51,124 nt of DNA from Phenylobacterium sp. Root700 (lineage in GTDB: Bacteria > Pseudomonadota > Alphaproteobacteria > Caulobacterales > Caulobacteraceae), in the NCBI RefSeq assembly GCF_001429025.1, contig NZ_LMHT01000032.1, positions 71,862 through 122,985 on the forward strand, read 5' to 3'. The translations under genes were made by a program, and so were the position numbers. This document shows, one piece after another, positions 44,991 through 51,124 of this stretch. The notes under the pieces were generated by a model. It did no database searches, was not told the DNA's origin, and saw only the letters and a list, made by a program, of their open reading frames with translations. Every line of letters begins with the position of its first letter. Position 1 is the first letter of the stretch.

Positions 44991-46799
44991 ATGTCGCGCA
45001 TCCTCATCACGTCCGCCTTGCCCTACATCAATGGGATCAAGCACCTGGGGACGCTCGCGGGCTCGATGCTGCCGGCCGATGTCTATGCGCGGTTCCAGCG
45101 CTCGCGCGGTCGCGAGACGCTCTATATCTGCGCCACCGACGAGCACGGCACGCCGACCGAGCTGGCCGCCGCCGAGGCCGGCCAGGACCCGGCCACCTTC
45201 TGCCAGGCCCAGCACGACGTGCAGCACGACCTCGGCCGCAAGTTCGGTCTGTCGTGGGATCACTTCGGCCGCTCGTCTTCGCCGCAGAACCACAAGCTGA
45301 CCCAGCGTTTCGCCCGCGAGCTGTGGGAGGCCGGCTTCATCGAGGAGCGGATCACCCAGCAGGTCTATTCCAACGCCGACAAGCGCTTCCTGCCGGACCG
45401 CTACGTCATCGGCACCTGCCCGCATTGCGGCTACACCGCCGCGCGCGGCGACCAGTGCGAGAACTGCACCCGCGTGCTCGACCCGGCCGACCTGATCAAG
45501 CCGCGCTCGGCGGTGTCGGGCTCCGAAGACATCGAGATCCGCGACTCCAAGCACCTGTTCCTTCGCCAGAGCCTGTTCTCCGACAAGCTGCGGGCCTGGA
45601 TCGACGGCAAGAAGGGCGAGTGGCCGTTGCTGGTCACCTCCATCGCGCTGAAGTGGCTGGACGAAGGCCTGCAGGACCGAGGCATCACGCGCGACCTGGA
45701 ATGGGGCGTGCCGGTCAACGCCTGGGAGTGGGGGGCGAACCCGAAGGGCGAGACCCCGGACCTCGAGGGCCTGGCGGGCAAGGTGTTCTACGTCTGGTTC
45801 GATGCGCCGATCGAATACATCGCCGCCACCTGGGAGTGGGCCGACGCCAAGGCCGCCGAGGCTGGCCGCGGCCACGCCGAAGACGCCGAGTGGGAGCGCT
45901 GGTGGCGCGGGCCCGAGGCCGCCGACGTCACCTATGTGGAGTTCATGGGCAAGGACAACGTGCCGTTCCACACGGTGGGCTTCCCCTGCACCCTGATCGG
46001 CGCCAACGAGCGCCTGGAGGCTGACGGCTCCTGGCGCCCGGCCAACAACGCGCCGTGGAAGCTGGTGGACGAGCTCAAGGGCTTCAACTGGCTCGACTAT
46101 TACGGCGGCAAGTTCTCCACCTCGCAGAAGCGCGGCGTGTTCATGGATCATGCCTTGGAATTGCTGGCGCCTGACTACTGGCGCTGGTGGGTGAGCGCCA
46201 ACACGCCGGAGACCTCCGACGCCACCTTCACCTGGGAGCAGTTCCAGGTGCAGGTGAACGCCGACCTGGCCGATGTGCTGGGCAATTTCGTCAACCGCAT
46301 CCTGAAATTCACCGAGACGCGGTTCGAAGGCGTGGTCCCGGCCGGCGGCGAGCCGACCGAGCTTGAGACCAAGCTTTATGCCGACGTGGACGCCAAGCTC
46401 GCTGAGCTGACCGCCCATCTGGAGGGCCGCGAGTTCCGCAAGTCGACCACGGCGCTGCGCCAGCTATGGGTGCTGGGCAACCAGTACCTGACCGAGGCCG
46501 CGCCCTGGACGGCGATCAAGACCGATCCTGAGCGCGCCGCCATCGTGGTCCGCACCGGCCTGAATCTGGTGGCCCTGTTCGCCAAGGTCTCCGAGCCGTT
46601 CATCCCGTTCGCCGCCGAGAAGATCGCGATGGGCGTGGGCGAGGACTTCCCGGGCGTCTGGCCGACGGCGCAGGGCGCTGCGATCCTCGACATCCTGCCC
46701 GCCGGCCGCGCGGTCCAGGCGCCGGAGGTGCTGTTCAAGAAGGTCGAGAACGAACAGGTCGCCGAATGGGTCGCCCGTTTCGGCGGAGCCGAGGGCTAA
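44991..46799 (+). CDS. metG: Methionyl-tRNA synthetase
   Basis: A 602-residue class I synthetase that charges tRNA-Met. The first signature is [13 protein letters not shown], where HLGT stands for the HIGH motif. A zinc-knuckle has [17 protein letters not shown]. The KMSKS loop reads KFSTS near residue 374, an accepted variant. The anticodon-binding helical domain follows; no C-terminal EMAPII-like tRNA-binding domain is present. The frame is open from 44835, but ATG 44991 begins the conserved [12 protein letters not shown]. It is convergent with the EamA gene. Confidence 0.95.
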   Translation: MSRILITSALPYINGIKHLGTLAGSMLPADVYARFQRSRGRETLYICATDEHGTPTELAAAEAGQDPATFCQAQHDVQHDLGRKFGLSWDHFGRSSSPQNHKLTQRFARELWEAGFIEERITQQVYSNADKRFLPDRYVIGTCPHCGYTAARGDQCENCTRVLDPADLIKPRSAVSGSEDIEIRDSKHLFLRQSLFSDKLRAWIDGKKGEWPLLVTSIALKWLDEGLQDRGITRDLEWGVPVNAWEWGANPKGETPDLEGLAGKVFYVWFDAPIEYIAATWEWADAKAAEAGRGHAEDAEWERWWRGPEAADVTYVEFMGKDNVPFHTVGFPCTLIGANERLEADGSWRPANNAPWKLVDELKGFNWLDYYGGKFSTSQKRGVFMDHALELLAPDYWRWWVSANTPETSDATFTWEQFQVQVNADLADVLGNFVNRILKFTETRFEGVVPAGGEPTELETKLYADVDAKLAELTAHLEGREFRKSTTALRQLWVLGNQYLTEAAPWTAIKTDPERAAIVVRTGLNLVALFAKVSEPFIPFAAEKIAMGVGEDFPGVWPTAQGAAILDILPAGRAVQAPEVLFKKVENEQVAEWVARFGGAEG

Positions 46800-46810
46800 A
46801 CCCCTTCGCT

Positions 46811-46840
46811 TATCATCCTCCGGTCAGCCGGAGGATGATG
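46811..46840. repeat. Reduced copy of the intergenic repeat, metG 3' hairpin
   Basis: TCATCCTCCGG and CCGGAGGATGA pair around a 4-base TCAG-type loop, extended by an A-T and a wobble pair. Its left half is the same TCATCCTCCGGTCAGCCG found in the 39.9-kb element. It lies between convergent metG and EamA genes, 12 bases after the metG stop, and can act as a bidirectional terminator. Confidence 0.7.
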
Positions 46841-46848
46841 AGTTTGAG

Positions 46849-47766
46849 CTAGGCGGCCAGCCGCGAGAACTTCTCGCGCAGGAAGTTCGCGCCGCTGACC
46901 AGCGAGATGCCGGCCAGCACCAGGATCGCGCCCATCACGAAGGGCGGTTCCAGCGGCTCGTGCAGGATCACGACGCCGAACACCACGCCGAACAGCGGCG
47001 TCAGGAACGACAGGATCGAGAGCCGCGAGGCGAGGTACTGGCGCAGCAGCCAGAACCAGACGACGTAGCTGACCAGGGTGATGACCACCGTCTGGTATCC
47101 CATGTGCAGCGCCGCCTTCGGAGTGAGGTTCACGCCGGCTTGGCCGGTCAGGATCGCGTAGGCGAGCAAGGCCGTTCCGGCGAACGCGACCTGGTAGAAC
47201 AGCGTCTTCACCGCAGGCGCCTCGGAGAGCTTGGAGCCGCGGATCGCCACCGTCGTCAGCCCCCAGGCCAGCCCGGCCAGCAGGCCGAACGCGTCGCCGA
47301 GCAGCATGTCGCGGCTCATGCCGCCGCCGCCGGCTAGGAACGAGACGGCGATGCCGCCGAAGGCGATGGCGACACCGGCCCATTGCAGGCGCGACAGGCG
47401 CTCCTCGGCCACGCGCATGTGGAGGGCCAGCGCCGAGAAGATCGGGGCGCTGTAGAGGAAGACGACCAGGTGCGAGGCGGTGGTCAGCACTAGGCCCAGG
47501 GCGATGAACAGGAACTCCGCGGCGAACAGGGCGCCCACCAGCAGGCCGGCCGGCAGCGAGCCGTCGCAGAACGCGCGGCGGCCTTCACGTCCCAAGGTGA
47601 GCGCGCCCAGGACCAGCGCCGCGATCGCCGAGCGCAAACCCATCTGCATGACCGGCGCCACGTCGGCGGCGATCAGCTTCACGGAGATCTGCTGCGAACC
47701 CCAGCAGATGCAGAGGACCAGCATCGTCGCGAAGGCGAACAGGTCCAGCGGCTTGCGTGAGGTCAT
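46849..47766 (-). CDS. EamA/DMT-family transporter
   Basis: A 305-residue inner-membrane protein with ten predicted helices, two EamA repeats. The first repeat begins ATMLVLCICWGSQQISVKLIA and the second LLAGLAWGLTTVAIRGSKL. It should export or import a small metabolite; specificity is unknown. Its ATG overlaps the PhzF stop (TGATG), so the two are translationally coupled. Confidence 0.87.
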   Translation of the reverse strand: MTSRKPLDLFAFATMLVLCICWGSQQISVKLIAADVAPVMQMGLRSAIAALVLGALTLGREGRRAFCDGSLPAGLLVGALFAAEFLFIALGLVLTTASHLVVFLYSAPIFSALALHMRVAEERLSRLQWAGVAIAFGGIAVSFLAGGGGMSRDMLLGDAFGLLAGLAWGLTTVAIRGSKLSEAPAVKTLFYQVAFAGTALLAYAILTGQAGVNLTPKAALHMGYQTVVITLVSYVVWFWLLRQYLASRLSILSFLTPLFGVVFGVVILHEPLEPPFVMGAILVLAGISLVSGANFLREKFSRLAA

Positions 47767-48632
47767 CAGAGGCTGGCTTCGCCGCGCAGCACCGGAATGC
47801 AGCCGCCGCCGACGGTGGCGGTGATCCCCTCGGCGCCTCGGCGGGCGGTGGCGTGCAGCCGCGAGGGGCGGCCCATCTCCACGCCCTGGATGATATCCCA
47901 GGCGCCGGCGTCGGCGGTGGAGAGCGACAGCAGCAGCGCCGCCAAGGTCGCATTGGCGCTGCCGGTGGCGGGGTCCTCCACGGTGCCGGAATTCGGGGCG
48001 AACATGCGCGCCCGCAGGCGTCCGTCGCCGTCATGGGCGTAGAGGTGCAGCGATAGGCGGTCGCCGAAATGCGGATAGTCGGCGGCGGCGCGGCGGAAGG
48101 CGGCGAGGTCCGGCGCGGCGCGAGGCAGGGCCTCGGGCGAAACCTCGGCGAAGACGAACGCTACGCCGACCGAGGCCTCGATGGGGCCATGGGCGGTGGT
48201 GACGATGTCGGCGGGGGTGAGGCCGGCGCAGGCGGCGGTGATGTCGATCGGCAACGGCTCGCCCAAGGCCAGCGGGCGCGGCGCGGCGATGGTGGCGCCT
48301 TGCGCCGTGGCGCTGACCGCGACGATCCCGGCCGGGACCTCCAGGCGCAGTTCATCGCCACGCCCGGCCTGCGACAGCACCCAGCCGGTGCCGATGCTGG
48401 GATGGCCGGCGAAGGGCATCTCCGCAGTCCGGTTGAAGATCCGCACGCGGGCGGTGTTGGCCAGGTCCTGCGGGGGCAGGATGAAGGTCGTCTCCGACAG
48501 GTTCATCTCGGCGGCCAGGGCTTGCATGTCCTGATCGGACAGACCGCGTGCATCGGTGAACACCGCCAGCGGATTGCCGCCGAACCGGGTGTCGGTGAAG
48601 ACGTCGAGGGTGACGAAGGGATAGGAGCTCAT
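47766..48632 (-). CDS. PhzF family isomerase/epimerase-like protein
   Basis: A 288-residue protein of the PhzF/diaminopimelate-epimerase fold. Diagnostic are VTLDVFTDTRFGGNPLAVF, MNLSETTFI with the catalytic Glu, AEMPFAGHPSIGTGW and the C-terminal EDPATGSANATL. PhzF proper isomerises an anthranilate derivative in phenazine synthesis, but no other phenazine gene is here, so the substrate is unknown. It is the first gene of a PhzF-EamA pair, divergent from an ArsR regulator. Confidence 0.9.
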   Translation of the reverse strand: MSSYPFVTLDVFTDTRFGGNPLAVFTDARGLSDQDMQALAAEMNLSETTFILPPQDLANTARVRIFNRTAEMPFAGHPSIGTGWVLSQAGRGDELRLEVPAGIVAVSATAQGATIAAPRPLALGEPLPIDITAACAGLTPADIVTTAHGPIEASVGVAFVFAEVSPEALPRAAPDLAAFRRAAADYPHFGDRLSLHLYAHDGDGRLRARMFAPNSGTVEDPATGSANATLAALLLSLSTADAGAWDIIQGVEMGRPSRLHATARRGAEGITATVGGGCIPVLRGEASL

Positions 48633-48666
48633 GCGACCGCGCCATGCCGGGGAGGGAGCGTTTGGC

Positions 48667-48684
48667 TTGACATAAGTTAGTCAA
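48667..48684. promoter_or_regulatory. TTGAC-N8-GTCAA operator candidate
   Basis: A perfect 5-bp inverted repeat with an 8-base AT-rich spacer, in the 68-base space between divergent phzF-like and arsR-like genes and 16 bases before the regulator start. The 18-bp symmetry suits a winged-helix dimer. The left arm TTGACA also resembles a -35 for the regulator. Confidence 0.5.
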
Positions 48685-48700
48685 TTGGCAAAGTCCCAAA

Positions 48701-49003
48701 ATGGACCTTGCCGACCTGCTACGCGCCCTGGCCAACGAGCGCCGGCTTCAGATCCTGGGCTGGCTCAAGGATCCGAAAGCCCACTTTCCGCCGCAGGTGG
48801 ATGGGGATCTCGTCGAGGACGGCGTCTGCGCCGTGTTCCTGGCCGACAAACTGGGGGTCAGTGCGCCGACCCTGAGCGAGCATATGCGGGTGCTGGTTCG
48901 CGCCGGGCTGGTGACGCCCACACGTATCAAGCAATGGACGTTCTACAGGCGCGATGAGGCGCGGATCGTCGAAGCCATGCGGATGATCGCCGCGGGCGTC
49001 TAG
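48701..49003 (+). CDS. ArsR-family winged-helix regulator
   Basis: A 100-residue DNA-binding protein. The wHTH has LLRALANERRLQILGWL, then FLADKLGVSAPTLSEHMRVLVRAGLV as recognition helix region (landmarks), and QWTFYRRDE as the wing. The classical metal-binding ELCVC is absent; one Cys lies in EDGVCAVFL. It is divergent from the PhzF-EamA operon and probably represses it, and itself, from the inverted repeat between them. Confidence 0.85.
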   Translation: MDLADLLRALANERRLQILGWLKDPKAHFPPQVDGDLVEDGVCAVFLADKLGVSAPTLSEHMRVLVRAGLVTPTRIKQWTFYRRDEARIVEAMRMIAAGV

Positions 49004-49051
49004 GTTTCCACCTTTGCCTGACGACCACTAGACGCCCCTGGAAACGAAAGA

Positions 49052-49077
49052 CGCCGCCGAACATCGGTTCGGCGGCG
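49052..49077. terminator. Bidirectional terminator hairpin
   Basis: CGCCGCCGAAC and GTTCGGCGGCG form an 11-bp perfect stem with an ATCG loop between convergent arsR-like and terC-like genes. On the minus strand it is followed by CTTTCGTTT, on the plus strand by CTAGTCTC, so termination of the terC-like transcript is the stronger case. Confidence 0.65.
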
Positions 49078-49103
49078 CCCTAGTCTCTCGAATTCGCCCA
49101 GCC

Positions 49104-49832
49104 CTAGTGAACGGTGACCGGCGCCTTGGGTTGGATGTCCATGAAGTCGGGGGCGATGGCGTTGTAGGAGTCGGTTCGTCCCAGATCGCGGACCACGTCC
49201 CGGTGGCCTTCCCACATCATGTGCAGGGCGACATAGAGCACGATCGCCAGGCCGATATAGCCGATCCAGCGGTAGCGGTGCAGCAGACGGGCGATGAAGC
49301 TGGCGGCCAGGCCCATCAGGGCGATGGAGAGCAGCAGGCCAAAGACCATGATCGCCGGATGCTGGCGCGCCGCCCCGGCGACGGCCAGGACGTTGTCCAG
49401 CGACATCGACAGGTCGGCGATCAGGATCTGGACGAAGGCCGCCTTGAAGGTCTTGGGCTGCTTGGCGGCGATCGCGGCGCTGGGCTCGGTCGTGGGATCG
49501 GAGTCCAAAGCCGCTTCGGCCGCGGCTTCCGCGGGCTCGGCCTGCTCGCGCAGCTCGCGCCACATCTTCCAGCAGACCCAGAGCAGCAGCAGGCCCCCGG
49601 CGAACAGCAGCCCGACGACGCCCAGCAACTGCGCCGTGATCAGGGCGAAGCCGATCCGCATGGTGACGGCCGCCGCCAGCCCCCAGAGGATGGCCTTCTT
49701 GCGTTGGTCGGCCTGCAGACCTGCTGCGGCCAGGCCGACGGCGACGGCGTTGTCTCCCGCCAGGACCAGATCGATCATCAGGACGGAGAGAAGGGCGGCG
49801 AGCGCGCCAGGCGCGAGGAGCGTGTCGATCAT
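49104..49832 (-). CDS. TerC family integral membrane protein
   Basis: A 242-residue membrane protein with about seven helices. The two conserved acidic motifs of the family are DLVLAGDNAVAVGLA in helix 1 and DLSMSLDNVLAVAGAA in the second half. A loop of about 30 residues rich in Ala and Glu separates the halves. Family members are linked to tellurite resistance and manganese export. ATG 49832 has AAGG upstream; the frame to 49868 is a poorer start. No manganese riboswitch-like leader is evident. Confidence 0.87.
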   Translation of the reverse strand: MIDTLLAPGALAALLSVLMIDLVLAGDNAVAVGLAAAGLQADQRKKAILWGLAAAVTMRIGFALITAQLLGVVGLLFAGGLLLLWVCWKMWRELREQAEPAEAAAEAALDSDPTTEPSAAIAAKQPKTFKAAFVQILIADLSMSLDNVLAVAGAARQHPAIMVFGLLLSIALMGLAASFIARLLHRYRWIGYIGLAIVLYVALHMMWEGHRDVVRDLGRTDSYNAIAPDFMDIQPKAPVTVH

Positions 49833-49913
49833 CGCGCCTTGAATGCGACAGCCGCCGCTCGTCCGCAACCGGTTAGGCGCGGGGAGCGACGAGTTTCGTA
49901 GAACCGTGGCCGC

Positions 49914-50711
49914 TTAGGGGCGGCTACGGGCCGCCTCATAGAGCGCCACGGCCGCCGCCGCCGAGACGTTCAAGCTTTCAAAGCCGCCGGGCATCGGGAT
50001 CTTGGCCAGTTCATCGCAATGCTCGGCGACCAATCTGCGCAGGCCTTCGCCCTCGGAGCCGAGCACCAGGATCGTGGGGCCGCCGTCCAGCGCCTGGTCG
50101 AGCGCCTTGTCGGAGTGACCATCTAGGCCGACCGCCCTCCAGCCGAGTTCGGCCAGGGTTTCGAGCGCGCGGGAGAGATTGACCACATAGGCGGTGTCGA
50201 TCTGGTCGACGGCGCCGGCCGCGGCCTTGGCCAGGGCGCCGGTGAGCTTAGGCGTGTGACGGTCCTGCAGGATGACGCCGGAGGCGCCGAACGCGGCGGC
50301 CGAACGCAGGATCGCGCCGACGTTCTGCGGGTCGGTGATCTGGTCGAGCATCAGCAGCGTCGCGCCGCGTTTGGCCTCGAAGTCCTCAAGCCCCACCGGG
50401 TCGAGCAGCGGAATTTTTAGGGCGACGCCCTGGTGGACGGCGCCTTGGGGCAGATTGTGACCGAGGAAGCGGGCGTCCACGACCTCCAGAACACCCAATC
50501 GGCCGAATCGCGACTCGATCTCTCGAGCCCGGTCTTCGGTGGCCAAAAGGCGCTGGGGGGCTGATCTTTTTTTGTTAGCAAGTGCCGCGGAGACGGCGTG
50601 CCAGCCCCACAGCCAATCGTCGAAACTGTTGTCTGGCTTGCGGTTGAAGGGTCTTTGACCTCCCTTTTTACCACTCTTCCAGGGCGCGTTGCGTTCGGGA
50701 GGGGAGGACAC
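49914..50711 (-). CDS. rlmB: 23S rRNA 2'-O-ribose methyltransferase, RlmB/TrmH family
   Basis: A 265-residue SPOUT methyltransferase. Motif 1 is ITDPQNVGAILRSAAAFGA, motif 2 VLGSEGEGLRRL, and motif 3 IPMPGGFESLNVSAAAAVAL. The N-terminal substrate-binding domain begins WGWHAVSAAL after a basic leader of about 35 residues. It should methylate G2251-type 23S rRNA in the peptidyl-transferase loop. GTG 50711 is the start with GGAG about 11 bases upstream. It is divergent from the tRNA-Tyr/tRNA-Gly/tuf locus. Confidence 0.88.
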   Translation of the reverse strand: MSSPPERNAPWKSGKKGGQRPFNRKPDNSFDDWLWGWHAVSAALANKKRSAPQRLLATEDRAREIESRFGRLGVLEVVDARFLGHNLPQGAVHQGVALKIPLLDPVGLEDFEAKRGATLLMLDQITDPQNVGAILRSAAAFGASGVILQDRHTPKLTGALAKAAAGAVDQIDTAYVVNLSRALETLAELGWRAVGLDGHSDKALDQALDGGPTILVLGSEGEGLRRLVAEHCDELAKIPMPGGFESLNVSAAAAVALYEAARSRP

Positions 50712-50801
50712 TATAAGACGCGCTCCAAATTGGGGACCGGGCAGGTTCTTCGCTTAACGCGGGGTGACTTGTCCAGGCTTCGATCTGGCTCTGAGCGCGC
50801 T

Positions 50802-50887
50802 GGGGGAATGTCCCGAGTGGCAAAGGGGGGGGACTGTAAATCCCCTGGCGTACGCCTTCGCAGGTTCGAGTCCTGCTTCCCCCACCA
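50802..50887 (+). tRNA. tRNA-Tyr (anticodon GUA)
   Basis: Acceptor GGGGGAA pairs with TTCCCCC. The anticodon loop ACTGTAAAT has GTA. A long variable arm (TGGCGTACGCCTTCG) marks it as a class II tRNA, the T-loop is TTCGAGT, and CCA is encoded. It is 56 bases before tRNA-Gly. Confidence 0.95.
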
Positions 50888-50943
50888 CGCACTCAGAGCG
50901 TGAAATTTTAGGAGACTGGCGCGACCCCGCGCATCCTTCAGCG

Positions 50944-51017
50944 GCGGGTATAGCACAATGGTAGTGCAGCAGCCTTCCAAGCTGAATATGCGGGTTCGAT
51001 TCCCGCTACCCGCTCCA
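50944..51017 (+). tRNA. tRNA-Gly (anticodon UCC)
   Basis: Acceptor GCGGGTA pairs with TACCCGC. The anticodon loop CTTCCAA has TCC, the T-loop is TTCGATT, and CCA is encoded. It stands 35 bases before the tuf start, like the tyrU-glyT-tufB order of many proteobacteria. Confidence 0.95.
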
Positions 51018-51052
51018 AACCTCTGATTTTCTCAAACGCCGGCAGGACCCCG

Positions 51053-51124
51053 ATGGCCAAGGAAAAGTTCGAACGCAATAAGCCGCATTGCAACATCGGC
51101 ACGATTGGTCACGTTGACCATGGC
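51053..51124 (+). CDS. tuf: Elongation factor Tu, first 24 codons (cut by window edge)
   Basis: The frame begins [20 protein letters not shown] and continues VDHG, the unmistakable N-terminus of EF-Tu up to the start of the G1 P-loop. It delivers aminoacyl-tRNA to the ribosome. The gene runs off the right edge. No strong ribosome site is visible; GGCAGGA lies about seven bases upstream. It probably shares a transcript with tRNA-Tyr and tRNA-Gly. Confidence 0.95.
   Translation, partial: MAKEKFERNKPHCNIGTIGHVDHG

Noticed and set aside
44799..46418. 539-codon open frame on the minus strand
   Set aside because: Antisense to metG, which is certain.
49833..49913. Manganese (yybP-ykoY) riboswitch before the terC-like gene
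   Set aside because: The gap is too short and lacks the conserved loop sequences.

Overview
The window is GC-rich alphaproteobacterial chromosome, most likely from Caulobacteraceae (Caulobacter, Phenylobacterium or a close relative). The evidence is two TonB-dependent receptors with their own TonB-like protein, two DUF2336 proteins, two hybrid histidine kinases with an orphan Hpt protein, PEPxxWA-CTERM proteins, a CtrA-like box, frequent GTG/TTG starts, and a tRNA-Tyr/tRNA-Gly/tuf arrangement at the right edge. I see no insertion sequence, prophage, integrase, CRISPR array or rRNA. It reads as ordinary chromosome with several accessory uptake and export modules.

Layout. 0.2-2.8 kb: a three-gene ABC-2 exporter operon. 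2.9-5.1 kb: a ThiO-like amine oxidase and an acyl-CoA dehydrogenase. 5.1-10.2 kb: a TonB-like protein, a membrane hybrid kinase and a TonB-dependent receptor. 10.4-15.7 kb: a small lytic transglycosylase with a CtrA-like box at its 5' end, a CoA-transferase, a second hybrid kinase and a DUF2336 protein. 15.8-20.7 kb: an exported TPR protein, a NUDIX hydrolase, an Hpt protein, NAD kinase and a second DUF2336 protein. 20.8-24.0 kb: glycerol kinase, a CHRD-domain PEP-CTERM protein and a class II aldolase-family protein. 24.2-28.6 kb: an RND adaptor and pump. 28.9-30.2 kb: a lipoprotein cytochrome c, a DUF188 protein and tRNA-Thr.

30.6-37.6 kb: a tandem glycine riboswitch in a long leader, then a TonB-dependent receptor, a secreted penicillin-acylase-family (S45) Ntn-hydrolase and a small exported protein. 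A strong terminator follows, then an MHS-family organic-acid symporter. This is the most unusual module. It suggests glycine-responsive control of outer-membrane uptake and periplasmic deacylation of an N-acylated compound.

37.7-44.0 kb: a second PEP-CTERM protein, an amidase, a cruciform-like intergenic repeat and a complete polyamine-type ABC importer (binding lipoprotein, ATPase, two permeases) in which every junction is a 4-bp ATGA overlap. 44.0-49.9 kb: two small membrane proteins, methionyl-tRNA synthetase, a reduced copy of the intergenic repeat, a divergent ArsR regulator / PhzF-EamA unit with a perfect inverted repeat between them, and a TerC-family protein. 49.9-51.1 kb: RlmB-type rRNA methyltransferase, tRNA-Tyr(GUA), tRNA-Gly(UCC) and the first 24 codons of tuf.

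Gene boundaries come from reading frames, ribosome-binding sites and family knowledge. All functional calls are by recognition of motifs, without any database search.
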